Below, piece after piece: positions 11,993 through 22,824 of a DNA stretch of 64,000 bases. The first letter of the stretch is position 1. Each line of letters opens with the position of its first letter. Origin of the DNA: Nemopilema nomurai. Lineage: Eukaryota > Cnidaria > Scyphozoa > Rhizostomeae > Rhizostomatidae. Made by a program: the position numbers and the translations under genes. Location of the stretch: the NCBI GenBank assembly GCA_003864495.1, contig ML133422.1, positions 372,001 to 436,000 on the forward strand. The letters run 5' to 3'. The notes beneath the pieces were generated by a model. That model was given only the letters and a program-made list of their open reading frames with translations, searched no databases and was not told the DNA's origin.

Positions 11993-13253
11993 TAAGATTT
12001 CAATTTTTGAATATTGCTACCCAGGTATACAAATTCTTTGACTGACTTTATGTTCTTGCCATCTAGAGACTGTATTTGACCTTCTTGATTGTAGGCAATG
12101 TATTCTGTCTTCTTAACATTAATGTATAGACCAATTTCTCTTGCTGCCGCTTCGACATAATGAAGAAGTTTGCTGGCGCCATCAATGGTGTCTGAAATTA
12201 GAGCAAGGTCATCTGCATAGTCTACATCGGTGATCATTTTCGCTTGGTATCGGAGCTTTTCCGTTTTACGAGTGTAAAGCCAAGATTTTTGTGAAGGTCA
12301 ACAGAGATTCTAAGTGCGTAGTCGAGGCATATAATGAATAGAAAAGGGGCTAATGTGTCCCCCTGAAGTACGCCTCCCACAATGTTGAAAAAGTCAGTAT
12401 CACCATCAGGAGATCGAACCATAGATCGAGAATTTTGATATAGTATCATTATTGCTGACACCGTTTCCCGAGGGATGCCATAGGCGAGCAATATCTCTTC
12501 AAGCTTCCTACGGTGAATTGAGTCGAAAGCTTTGGAGAAGTCGACAAACAGAAATACAGCCTTGATGTTTTTTGCTTTCACACCTTCAATTATGCGTCGG
12601 ACAGTTAGTATCTGTCCAGTTGTTGACCTATTTTGTCTGAATCCATTTTGGTTTCTTCGGATGATGCTTTCGAGTTCTGGTCTTATACGGTTTAACAGCA
12701 TCAGGTTATATATCTTGGCTGCAATAACAGAGAGAGTAATACCTCGGTAGTTGATGGTTATGGCGAGGTTACCCTTTTTCGGAAAGGGCAATATACAGCC
12801 TTCTGACCATCGATTGATTTGTTCTAGGTTATACGTGCTATTACAAAATGAGAGTAGTTCATCATTAAAGTCTCCAGTTTTCCAGACCTCAGGTGGGATG
12901 TTATCTAACCCAGTGGCTTTATTGTTGGAGATTTTCTTTAGAGCTACCTCAAGTTCATCCATGGTAAACATTCCTTTCTTTATGTCCAGTTCTTGTTGAA
13001 CGATTTTCTTTATTGGCTTATCAACGATTTTAGGTTGGTTTCCAAGGAGGTTTTCAAAATGGCTTTTCCATTTTTCCAATCTTTCAGTTTGACTATCTGC
13101 TTTTAGCTTGGCTTTATTAGAGCTTTTACGCCCACTAATTTCATTTACAGTCTTCCAGGCTGTTGCTGCTTGTTTATTGGTAGAAGCCTTAGTTATGAAA
13201 TCAATTTTTGATTGCAAATATGCAACTTGCTCTTCCTCGTAGGTTAACTTCAT
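11992..13253 (-). pseudogene. LINE reverse transcriptase, N-terminal two thirds (inverted segment)
   Basis: Reads NKATGLDNIPPEVWKTG, then NYRGITLSVIAAKIYN, NGFRQNRSTTGQILTVRR, FLFVDFSKAFDSIHRRKLEE, GGVLQGDTLAPFLF and, after a one-frame shift near 12240, DVDYADDLALISDT. These are the ordered RT motifs, including the FVDFSKAFD and YADD aspartates. The reading ends at the inversion junction. The clade was not resolved; the text resembles RTE- or I-group elements of invertebrates. Confidence 0.85.
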
Positions 13254-13786
13254 CTACCGAGAGGGATATTGCAATACGCAAGGGCAAAGCTTGGGGAGCA
13301 CTTGATGCACTGAACAAAATATGGAAGTCTACACTACCAGATAACCTGAAAAGAGAATTCTTCAGGGCTACCGTTGAATCTGTATTGCTTTATGGATCCA
13401 CTACATGGACACTTACTAAACAACAAGAAGCTGCCCTGGATGGAACGTATACAAGAATGCTTAGAGCTATACTGAATATCAGCTGGAAAGAACACCCTAC
13501 AAAGAATCGCTTGTATGGAAAACTTCCACCTATTACAACAACTATTAGGGAGAGAAGACTTCGACAAGCTGGACATTCGTGGCGGAGTAAACATGAGCTA
13601 GTCAGTGATGTGATACTGTGGCAGCCTTCATACGGCAAAGCCTCAGTCGGAAGACCATCTCGCACTTACGTCGATCAACTTGCAGATGATGCTGGTTGCA
13701 CTCAAGAGGACCTCGCAACCGCGATGGAGGACAAAATGGAATGGAGGAAACGAGTCAGACGAATCCGAGAAGACCTCTCGACTTGA
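13250..13786 (+). pseudogene. LINE ORF C-terminus (non-inverted segment)
   Basis: About 178 codons from STERDIAIRKGKAWGAL to the stop TGA at 13784-13786. It includes VESVLLYGSTTWTLTKQQEA and the conserved post-RT region (RQAGHSWR, SVGRPSRTYVDQL). It is followed directly by the GATT tail. The open frame continues the minus-strand segment, so the two together make one reverse transcriptase. Confidence 0.85.
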
Positions 13787-13800
13787 TTGATTGATTGATT
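13783..13800 (+). repeat. GATT/TTGA microsatellite tail of the LINE
   Basis: Four GATT units directly after the stop codon, typical of LINEs that end in short tandem repeats rather than poly(A). Confidence 0.8.
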
Positions 13801-13835
13801 GGAGTCTTCTTGATAAACCTACCTAAGATTTCAAT

Positions 13836-16190
13836 GGCTTTTAGAAGATCTTTTTTTTCATCTATGAATTCATTCATAGCAAATCTATTCTTTAAACACA
13901 TATCAGATTATCAGCTTGGCAGATCATTTTTCGTAGGCAATTTGAGATGTCAATGACCATTTTTTCACCTTTATTTACCACCTGCCTTCGTTCAAATGAC
14001 TTATATAATCTTTTTTATTGTAGACCAGGAGACACGGTCAGAATAATATTGGTGCAACAAAAAAATAAAAGAACAAAAGAAACAAAGCAAGGCACCAACA
14101 ATAAAATCACAGGCAAAGTTGTTAACATTTACTACTATTAATGTTTTACGTTTTATTTTTTATATAAATATAACTTTTTAATCTTTAGTAGTTTTAATTA
14201 ATATAGTTTAATTACATAACAGTTGGAGGTTTGACTCTCTCATTCCTTAGCACCGTTTTATAAATCCGGTTCAAAATTTTCGTATATATTCTTGAAAAAA
14301 CCAGGTGGCTTAAGTTTAAAAAAAATTTCCCTTACCTCAAAAACACTTTTTAAACATTTTTTATTCAAATCTCAAAAACACTTTTTAAACAATGGAAAAG
14401 ATCTGAAACTTTCAAACAAATGTTTACCAGCATTAACCTTCGGAGTACCTGTCTTCCAGATGACATGAAACAAGTAGGCAATCAGAGCAACATTAAATGA
14501 AACAACAAGCATACTCGTGAAAGGGGCTTTTAATGTTATTTGCTTTAGCTAGGCATCTTTTGTTTGATAAGCAACAAATAGAACATCTATAAACAATGCC
14601 CCAGTGCAAAACAAAAAACATTCACCATCTACATAAATCAAGTATTATGCCAAAAATGCCAGGGAAGATCTATCCCAATTTTCAAACAAAAGAAAAATGA
14701 AAAAAAATCGTCAATAGAGTTATGAACATAAATGGAGGACCAATTTTAAAGTTTGTGCGTGAAAAATTAAATCAAAGACTCCCGTATAAAATTCTGGCCT
14801 ACTTGATTTCAAATAAGCATAATCTGTCAAATTTCAGAATTCGACTATTCAAGCCACCCCTAGAAGTATCAATTACAAGCAAATATGACATCCTTCGTCA
14901 TGATCATCATTCAATTCAATCAAACATTGAACAACTGCGTTATAAGGTCTTATCGTTCACCCACATACTAAGTTGCACAACGTCACGAGACAATAAAGAT
15001 GGCAATGCAAAATGTCCAGCACAAAAACAAAATGCACATACAAAGCAAATCTCATGGACTTTAGTTCAACTCTTTTTATGGAAAAAACCAAAAGAATAAA
15101 ATTCGTTTTGAAACAAACAAACCATAACTAATGTATTTTCAAATAATAAGTAATGTTTTGTCACACAATAGCCCTCAAAACGTACTACGCTGACTCAACT
15201 GTTTCAAGATAATAGAAGGGTCCATAAATGGCCCCCCAAACAAATGCCCATTGCACGGGCTCGACAGCGTCGGTTAGAAGCGAAGTTTGACGTCATACAT
15301 AGCCGTCCCAAAAAAGCAACAGCCTCAAATTGAAGCCAAGAATACCATCTCGCGTGAACTTAACTTCAAAGCTGCAGACACCTCAAACAGTGGTAGTGTC
15401 AAAATTCGTTTGAAATAACCCGGCCCCATCCTATGCGTGTTTCCTTCATGCCTCGCTGCCAACACAAAGCTTCCGACTTTAGTGTTGTTTTTAAAATTCA
15501 CATATACCTGCCAACCAGCCTGAAGAAAATTAATCACACATTGCCTTCAATCGCACATTGGCACTATTTCCGTTCCCACAAACACGAATCTACAGGTATC
15601 ACATGACTAGGTACTCTTTAAAAAGTCGCATCCCAATACGACGAGACAGACTAACACAAATATTACACGGCGCGTGGACACCTGGTAAGTATCAGTTCTT
15701 CACTTTTTAAGGACTTGCACTAAAGTTACTACCAAATTTTATAAGTTGCGATACCTAATAGTGTCGATTTTCTACACTTTCTGGGCATGCATTTCATCCA
15801 TCATCTTTACAATTACAACGGCAAACGTTAAACCTTGACCTTACTGTCCGCTTCTGTTTACAGATAGCCAACGTTTCAACAACATAAAACTATTTGCGTA
15901 AGTATTGTCATTTCTTTTTAATTTATTCCTCCACAAATCCTTCAACTCTCTACAAATTTTCAAATGTTAACAACTACCCAGTTTTGAAGAAATGAATTGC
16001 ACAGTGAAATTTTAAGACCAAGCCAAAGAAGGAACGCAACCTTTTCAACCCGTGGACAATTTTTAATCCCTTTAATTTTATTCCAATGTGAAATTGTAAA
16101 AGAAGTCAACCTGCACACATATCACCGCACACCGCTTTTTTCCAATGTTGTAATTTAAAAATTTCGTACAATTACTTAGCTATATTTTCC
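13836..16190. other. Gene-poor stretch
   Basis: No recognisable domain. A 125-codon open frame at 14722-15099 is lysine- and asparagine-rich and matches nothing I know. A 21-bp direct repeat (CTCAAAAACACTTTTTAAACA) occurs near 14337 and again at about 14373. The part after about 15540 may belong to the Helitron-like element that ends at 16539. Confidence 0.4.
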
Positions 16191-16198
16191 TCCTAATA

Positions 16199-16366
16199 GA
16201 AAGGACGAGCAAACTTTGAAGAGATTACAGCAACTGGAGCAATATGCGGCAAACACAAGCGCCGAATTGCTGCGCATACATAGGACACTAGAAGCCGCAG
16301 AATGCAGATTAATGGTCATTCAAAAAGAAATAGGGGAAATGGATGGCGAGTCATTTTTTCGTTGAC
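16199..16366 (+). other. Exon-like coiled-coil segment inside a Helitron-like element
   Basis: A TCCTAATAG acceptor-like site precedes an open frame reading EQTLKRLQQLEQYAANTSAE, then LLRIHRTLEAAECRL and VIQKEIGEMDGESFFR. The heptad spacing of Leu, Ile and Met is that of a coiled coil. The frame runs into the shared Helitron-like 3' segment at 16341 and stops there. It may be a captured host exon; the parent gene is not recognised. Confidence 0.4.
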
Positions 16367-16539
16367 AACTTTCGTTTCAAGTGTCCCGTGGCGGGTTGTG
16401 GGTGACGTCATTTGCCTTCTCAATGCGAGGCTCTTGTCCTGCCGAGACTAACATGTCTACTTTGTTTATGGGGTAGTTTTAAGGGGCAATTCTATTTCCA
16501 CAGAAGAGGTTTAGCCCATGCAGCGGGGTTTAGGGGTCT
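16341..16539 (+). mobile_element. Helitron-like 3' end, degenerate
   Basis: About 195 bp homologous to the arms of the palindrome at 38.9-39.4 kb, from GGATGGCGAGTCATTTTT through the GGGGTAGTTTTAAGGGG block. The terminal hairpin is degraded (CCCATGCAGCGGGG) and the final CTAG is lost. It abuts the 5' end of composite unit 1 at 16540, the same head-to-tail arrangement as at 39444/39445. Confidence 0.55.
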
Positions 16540-18490
16540 TCTGCATATACTAAAATGCCTATTAATCATGAGGCAGCACCTCTTTGATGTCCCGTCGGAA
16601 CCTTCGATCCGGGAGTCCTTCTAAATTCAACAAGAAAGAATCGAAAGCGGCTGCACCCAGCTTCGAAATTCCACTTCCCAAGTCTTCCCAGATGGTTTTT
16701 GTTTTGCAAGGCGTGTTTTTCCTTTGCCATGCTCATCGATTTTTGTCCGAAAAGTCAGTTTTTCTCCGAGGTGAGTGGTTTTTTTTTCCAAAATTTTATA
16801 TATTTTTAGTGGACATTGCCACTTTTCTGAGCACTGTTCAGCAGTCGCCCTGCTTCTCCGAGCTAAATTTGTGTAGATGATTTTTTGTAGATGTTAAACT
16901 AAATTTCCGTGGTTTTTTTGACGATTTGTCCATTGCACGCCATTCCGTTTTTCTTGGGGTAGCTTCCATCCGCTACAAAAAATTTGCTACCAACGAGCTT
17001 GCTTGCTTTCTTTCGAGAATGTTCTGTTACCACTTAATGGATTGTTTTCCTGTGATGCTAAAAGAGATTTGATTTTATGTTTTTCCTCATTTTAGGTGAG
17101 AAGTCGAGCCAAAACTCACGTTGGCGGAAACTGCAGGCACGCCCCCACCTGGCCCTCTCGCTGGCTTGAAAATGCTGAAAACTTCGTGCCCTCAAAATCG
17201 AATCAAAGTAAGTTTGTTTTATTGCTTGACAATTTTCGTTTTATTGGTTTTTTTCTCTCCAGAAACTAGCTTTTGTGCGTGGTTTTTACACCTGGCCGAT
17301 TGACCTGTTGACCTCCTTCCACCATGCCTCAGGGGCGTTTTTCACTCTAAATTGCTCTAAAGAGCTTTATCAATAACAAATATGTTTATGCATAACTGCT
17401 GCTTTTTGTGGCCCTTTTCGATTGCGTTTTTGAGCAGACCTCTCTTCTAATGATCCTTCCCTTGCTTGTAGGGTCATGGCCTGGCGTCCAATGTCATCCA
17501 CTGTTGCCGTGCTGGGACGTAGAAAGGAAGAGCAAGAGCTCCATTTTTTATATACTAGAGAGTACCGTACGAAAAAGTTAAAAATTAATGTGTGTATTTA
17601 CTTTTCTTGGTGGATGACGATGCCTGGTTTTCGATTTGATGTTTCCTCATTCTTGCATCATTTCTATGGTGTATGTAGCATTGTTGAGATTACTGAAACT
17701 GTATAATTAATTTGGTGCCCATGCTAAGTTTCATTTTGTAAGTTAGAAACTTCGTGTCACAGTGTTATCTTTCAACTCATAGGACAGTGTAGTGAGTAAA
17801 CTGAGCTAGAAGCTTTTTAATAGATTGGTCGAGAACTTGGGTTGGCCAAGGGGTCGCTTTTCGGCATGACAGAGCCTCAGAAGGCATTTAAACAAAGATC
17901 GATAGCTGTAAGGAGGTTTTTCAGTTTTTGTCTATAAAAATAACTAGGATCGGCAGTCATTCTCCACTATATACTTTGCAAGAACTAAAAGGCAGGCTTC
18001 GCACAGTCGAATTTAACGGATTTCGAAGTTTCGCCAGTCGTGCATTGTTCAAATAGAGTCGGAGCCGATTGAGGGGCAACATAGCAATCAATTTAGACAA
18101 CAAAAAGATCTACATACGAAGCAGTTTTAGCTTGCTTCACTGCACGTTGATCAGCTAAAACACGGAGATTTTTTTGTGGTCAACTGTTCTTCGATGGAGA
18201 ATTGCCAGGGTAACCGTCAAACGTTTTTAGGCTTAAACCGCTCTCAATTTCCAAAACTACTTGGTTTTGAAACAATTTACAGCTTTTAGCGCCCAAAGTT
18301 AGAAAACATAGATCGATGAAGCTGATCAGCAAGACACTTGAAATAACCTACGTTTGTAATGATACTAGGCAAAACTGGAGGCAGCCCTTGAATAATTTCA
18401 AAGAAGCAGATGGATTAGTGCAGGCAAGCAAATTAAATGTAGGACGTACCCTTGAACTTTGAGAAATAAATTAGCAAGCATCAATGAGGG
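16540..18490 (+). mobile_element. Composite Helitron-like unit 1
   Basis: Begins TCTGCATATACTAAAATGCC, close to the start of unit 2. It contains a GC-rich leader, one E module (17096-17207, flanked by TTTTAG and GTAAGT), one G module (from 17472, after TTGTAG) and a TATAAAAA site (17933-17940). The tail block holds GAGTCGGAGCCGATT (18055-18069). It lacks the second E module of units 2-4 and the CACCATGGATAAAC end of units 2, 3 and 5. No RepHel protein is encoded, so it is non-autonomous if Helitron. Confidence 0.6.
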
Positions 18491-19560
18491 CTTGCTTCAT
18501 TTTGACATATCAATGGAGGACTTTCGGGGTAAAGCTCCAGGGTAAACGAAGTTTTCTTGTGCAACCCTCGGTCAAGGAAATAATTGTTAATGAAAATTGG
18601 TTAAAAAAATTCAAACGATTTGATATGATTTTAAATTTTTAAATGCGGAGGGTCATTTAGGGGCATTTCAAAAAGAATGTGTAAATATGGTAATCGATGG
18701 AACTGAAAAGGCTTGGGGCTGTCAGGAGGAGCTGTTTGTTGTTTTTTTTCATGTTGCCTATTGGAACAATTTCTAACAGCCAGAGAGACGTCCTAATGGT
18801 GTTTGTTTGCTCTAACTCGAGTTAGTCGCAAAAGAGCGCAATTGCTTTCGGATGGATCTGTAATTCGAATTGCTTAAAATTCATTCATCACTGGTTACTT
18901 CTTTAATTGGAACTTTCACGGAACACTTGGACTCACTTTTCGTACCTTTCACTTTAACTGGAAATTTTACAGAGATTTTAAAGTAAGTTGTACTATTTTG
19001 TGGTCTATGGTAACAATTTAAAATGGTCAGTTATGCCTGGAATGCTTTTTGATTTTTAAATTCTATTTGTGATCATTAGCATTGAAACATGCCATGGAGA
19101 GGGCTACTAACAGACAGACAGAGAGATTATTAACACAACCGCCTTGAAGAAGATGGACCCCAAGATAGTGCAAGAGAAGTTGGAATTATTGATGCAGTCG
19201 ACGAGCTACACGAATTACAACTCGACGTTGCACAACCATTGCCTGCACAACAATTACCACCCCAGGCAGGTCTGGAATTGCCACTACAACATATATTACG
19301 ACCTTTCCCATTATTATGTCGCGCTGCAATACATTGTGATAGTTGTGTTTAAGAAACACTTTGCCGTATTTATGTTTTCCATCACAACAGTACGAAGTCT
19401 TGTGTATCCATTTACTGTTGGCTACATCGAAAATCATGGAAAATACTTCATCTTCTCACGACCAGCACATCCCTAGTTTTTCTCAAACTCTTGTACTGTT
19501 GACCGTCCTGATGATTCCATTTTGACCGGGACCAGTTGGCATACAAACTTCAATTAAACC
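18491..19560. other. No recognisable gene
   Basis: Diverged sequence after unit 1. Open frames at 19144-19476 on both strands are overlapping and unconvincing. Confidence 0.4.
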
Positions 19561-19589
19561 AGCTGTTGGTGGGACGACAAGTGTTTCAG

Positions 19590-20853
19590 CAATAGTCTAA
19601 GAAACCCTGAACTTTCCTTTTACGAAATACCAAATGGCAAGAGTAAGTAAAGGCAGGAGCTGCGCAAGAGATGGCTTCACGTGATTTCAAGAAAAAACTT
19701 TGACAACCCCCGTACCTTGGTCCAGAGTATGCTCAAAACATTTCGCTGATGGAAACTAATCCTATATGAATAACATCCAAACGGTTGTGCCAAGGAATAA
19801 AGATAAAAAGAGCGCAAGGGAAGACCCACCCAAGGGACAGGTCAATGATTGTTGATGAAACAACAACACTTTTTGAAAATATGAATTTTGCGAATGATGG
19901 CGAGATAAATGAAGGAAAAGATGACAATATTCCAATGGCAACAACTGAGGAGGAACTGAGGAACAGGATTGCCAGCCTTGAATCTGAAAATGAAAGGCTC
20001 AAAAGACTTAATGAAAAGTTGGTTGAAATCCATTTTTCAGTGGATGCTATAAAGAATGACTCTAAACTATTTAATCAAGATTATTCTTGATTCTTTTGGC
20101 CCAGTGGTTAACAATCTTGTTTACTTTGGCACCAGCGCTAATGTTGAAAAAATTACTTCCCCAGCATGTCAAAAGAGGGCCTAAAAGTTTGACACCAAAG
20201 CAAGAGTTTTTTTCTGGTCCTTGTCAGACTGAGATTAGGACTTCTTGAAGAGGACATTGCCTATAGAGAAGGAATCTCATTGAGTAATTTTTCAAGGATA
20301 TGGATAACATGGCTCGACTTCTTACACAGCAAATTTAGAAGTTACCCAATATAGCCTTCCAAGGCATCAGTTGTGAAAACAATGCCCACTTGCTTTAAAC
20401 AGGCATACCCATCAACCAGGGTAATAGTAGACTGTACTGAGATCTACATTGAAAAGCCTTCTTCAGTGAGATCACAGAGCTCCACATACAGCAATTACAA
20501 GCATTACAACACAGCAAAAGGTTTGATTGGTATTTCTCCAGCTGGTGCAGTTACTTTTGTGTCGGATTTCTACACTGGTAGAACAAGTGATAAGATGGCA
20601 ACTAAAAATAGCAGCATTTATTTGCTGTTAGAAGATGGCGATTCAGTGTTGGCAGACAAGGGTTTTGACAAAGAAGCCCAAAGGTGTTGGATTGAATATT
20701 CCCCATTTTCTAAGAGGCAAAAAACATTTAACTGTTGACGAGGAAGCAGAGACAAGGCAAATTGCTGCTGTGCGTATAAATAAAATAAGGATTATTTGTT
20801 CCTACCTAACCAATTTTCTACCTCTGTTGCTTACAGAAGATGAAACTGAATAA
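19590..20853 (+). pseudogene. THAP-HTH-DDE_4 transposase (ISL2EU type), copy 2, broken
   Basis: A THAP remnant is read across frames: FYEIPNGKSK, then KRWLHVISRKNFDNPRTLV and RVCSKHFADGN (19610-19765), the last being the typical THAP cysteine and HF motif. A coiled segment follows (19840-20090), then a HTH (PKQEFFLVLVRLRLGLLEED, 20180-20260). The DDE domain has RVIVDCTEIYIEKP (20420-20460) and DSVLADKGFD (20640-20672). At 20755 the reading AAVRINKIRIICSY suggests a small deletion in the block that holds the catalytic Glu in copy 1 (RIHAEQ). No YqaJ partner was seen nearby. Confidence 0.75.
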
Positions 20854-21264
20854 TTAAATTTTTAAAAAATTCTTTAACAACACATTTTATATATTCAAAA
20901 GAATATTAAAAAATAAACTCAAAATTGAGTTTTTCTTAAAATTTATTACCATTATTATGTGATTCTCATGGCTGTTCTAAAGGTTTTGGACCATTGCTTG
21001 TTCCCATAGGAGAAAGTGAGTAAAAGGGGTGGGGGTTGATGAAAATATATGAAAGAAACATTGAGCATTGTTTTACAATCATCAGCATATTTGAATAACA
21101 AACTACAAGGGGTATGTAAAGGATAATAAAAATAGGAGCAGTAAACAGAAACAAAGATATATCTGAATTCAGCAAGAGGTATGAAGAAGACTACTTTAGA
21201 CTATTTACTGAAAGCAAACAAAGGTTTCAAGCAAAATAACATACATACATGTTATATTTATATT
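20854..21264. other. AT-rich DNA without a recognisable gene
   Basis: Sequence between the ISL2EU copy 2 transposase and the BEL gag fragment. No domain was identified. Confidence 0.4.
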
Positions 21265-22076
21265 GGCACCAGGTTTTTCGTAGAATTTGTGCACTCTCCC
21301 AGGTTTCGATCCGTGGAAGGTCTGCAAGGATATCAGTTTTTGAATGTGGGCATGAACAATTTCACTTGGTTCACCATACTTTGTCTTTAGTATCTGTTTT
21401 GCTCGTTCATATCCCTTTGTTGTGAAAGCTTCGCACTTTGGGTGTAACCAGCTCTTCGAGATAAGAAAATTTCGCCACTGGTTCTATCTCTGCCTTGTCG
21501 ATCTCGGTCACGAACTAGCTCCAAATGTGTTCCTTTGAACTTCGTAATGACTAGCTTCGGTAGTTTAGCACGGCTTTTCCTTTCTGCTTGCATCTGAGGC
21601 CCTTCTGGTTTCCTTTCCAGCTGCTTCTCCACGTCCTGTCTCAATTTCTGCTTCGCTTCCTAAAGTTTCAACTCATGATCGTAATGACGTTGCCTTTTGA
21701 GCTCTTCGATCTCCTCTTCCTTACATTTTTCTTGCTCTCTTTCCTTTTGCTTCAAAATTTTGATTCTTTGCTCGACTTCTTCCACACCTTCGTCATAGAC
21801 AGCTATGTAACTTTCTGTTTCTTCCTTCCACTTTTGAATATCCTCAATTTTGTCGCCCCTTTGTATCATTTGTTTTTGAATTTCCAGCTTCATTGCATGG
21901 GCTTCATCGGCTTGGCTCTCCATAGCTTTCAAATGGCGTTCTAATGGTCTTACAGCTTTGTTTTCGAACACTTTGGCTGTTTCTCCGTTTGGGAATTCTA
22001 GCATTTGGATCATGCTAGCGAATGTTTTCTTCAGTTTATCCAACTCTTCCATTTTCTCCCTTTCTTGAGAAACCAA
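21265..22076 (-). pseudogene. BEL/Pao retrotransposon Gag (DUF1759 type), truncated
   Basis: A long charged coiled coil (DELDKLKKTFASM-like start; QKWKEETESYIAVYDEGVEE) runs into KLPKLVITKFKGTHLE, the characteristic start of the DUF1759 Gag core. In the next frame comes ETEIDKAEIEPVAKFSYLEE, then LVTPKVRSF, and in a third frame FTTKGYERAKQILKTKYGEP, then HAHIQKLISL. So there are an in-frame stop (21660) and two frameshifts. The sequence stops near 21265; protease, RT and integrase are absent, so this is a 5' fragment of the element. Confidence 0.8.
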
Positions 22077-22159
22077 TTCTTAACCTGATCCTTCAAATGT
22101 TTAAGCTTGTGTTCTCCTTTCCAGGACTTTTCAACAATCTCCCATCTGGGGTGCCACTT

Positions 22160-22481
22160 TGTCGGGAATTGATCAGTTCTCCACGACAATAACTCACGTT
22201 AGAATGGCAAGGATGCCTCCGAGATTAATGTTAACTTTCTCTCACATCTGCGCTCGAAGCCCTTGAGTCTGTACTCGAATCGAATCTCATCTAATCATCT
22301 AGATTACCTGCATTTATACTACTTCAGGCAAATATTCTGGACACATATTTCATGATTACACAGCAATTACGTCACGCTATGCAATATTCTAATTTAAGAG
22401 TCTCTTTAATTATCTTACTTTAAAGTTCAGTTTAGTCACCTTGTTGGGGATATAACGATGTCCCCCTTTGTTTAAGACAAA
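22160..22481 (-). repeat. Probable 5' LTR of the BEL/Pao fragment
   Basis: On the minus strand, a segment ending CAATTCCCGACA is followed by AAGTGGCACCCCAGATGG, a primer-binding-like sequence, and then the gag leader. The outer boundary is uncertain. A TGTC start near 22481 would pair with the GACA end. Confidence 0.5.
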
Positions 22482-22824
22482 GAAGTTCAAGTCAAGTCTG
22501 ATTGGCCATACTTCATTGGCGCTTGCGCAGTACGAAATCAAATTCGCGCGAATGTGGTTGCTGTTCCCGGAAAAATTCACTCGTCGCGCTATGGAAGTCA
22601 GCCATGGATGTTTTGCGTAGTTCTGTCTATTTAGTGCAGTGTTTTTGCGTGGTGGTTTGCCCAGATAGAGTGTGATATCAGCCTGGGCAAGGTGAAACAG
22701 GGCACAGGCCGATTATGATCGTCAGAATAGGCCTGTAGAGCCCTTGTAAGCAAATAGCCTTGACCTAGTGCATGGTACACTCTTAGCGTAGTCTCGGTTT
22801 TTTAACTGGCTGATCCTCTGTAGT
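22482..22824 (+). promoter_or_regulatory. Candidate promoter / 5' leader of the long gene
   Basis: Unlike its surroundings this stretch is CpG-containing (GCGCTTGCGCAG, TTCGCGCGAATG, CGTCGCGCTATGG) and has a CCAAT-type box in reverse (GATTGGCCA). No TATA box was seen. It looks like a small CpG-type promoter ahead of the ATG at 22825; this is inference. Confidence 0.4.

Larger units (their letters stand above)
11993..13835. mobile_element. LINE retrotransposon with 5' inversion (twin priming)
   Basis: The 3' part of the element lies on the plus strand (13250-13800) and ends in a GATT microsatellite tail (13783-13800). The 5' part lies inverted on the minus strand (13253 down to about 12005). 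The two halves meet exactly in the protein: the minus-strand reading stops at YLGSNIQ and the plus-strand reading starts STERDIAIRKGKAWGALD, the expected next residues. The 12-mer TAAGATTTCAAT occurs at 11993-12004 and 13824-13835 and is a candidate target duplication. However, 23 bp of non-tail sequence separate the right copy from the tail. Confidence 0.85.

Noticed and set aside
14722..15099. 125-codon open frame
   Set aside because: No recognisable domain, biased composition and no splice or promoter context; not enough support for a gene.
19144..19476. Open frames on both strands
   Set aside because: They overlap on opposite strands, have no domain, and neither has a plausible partner exon.
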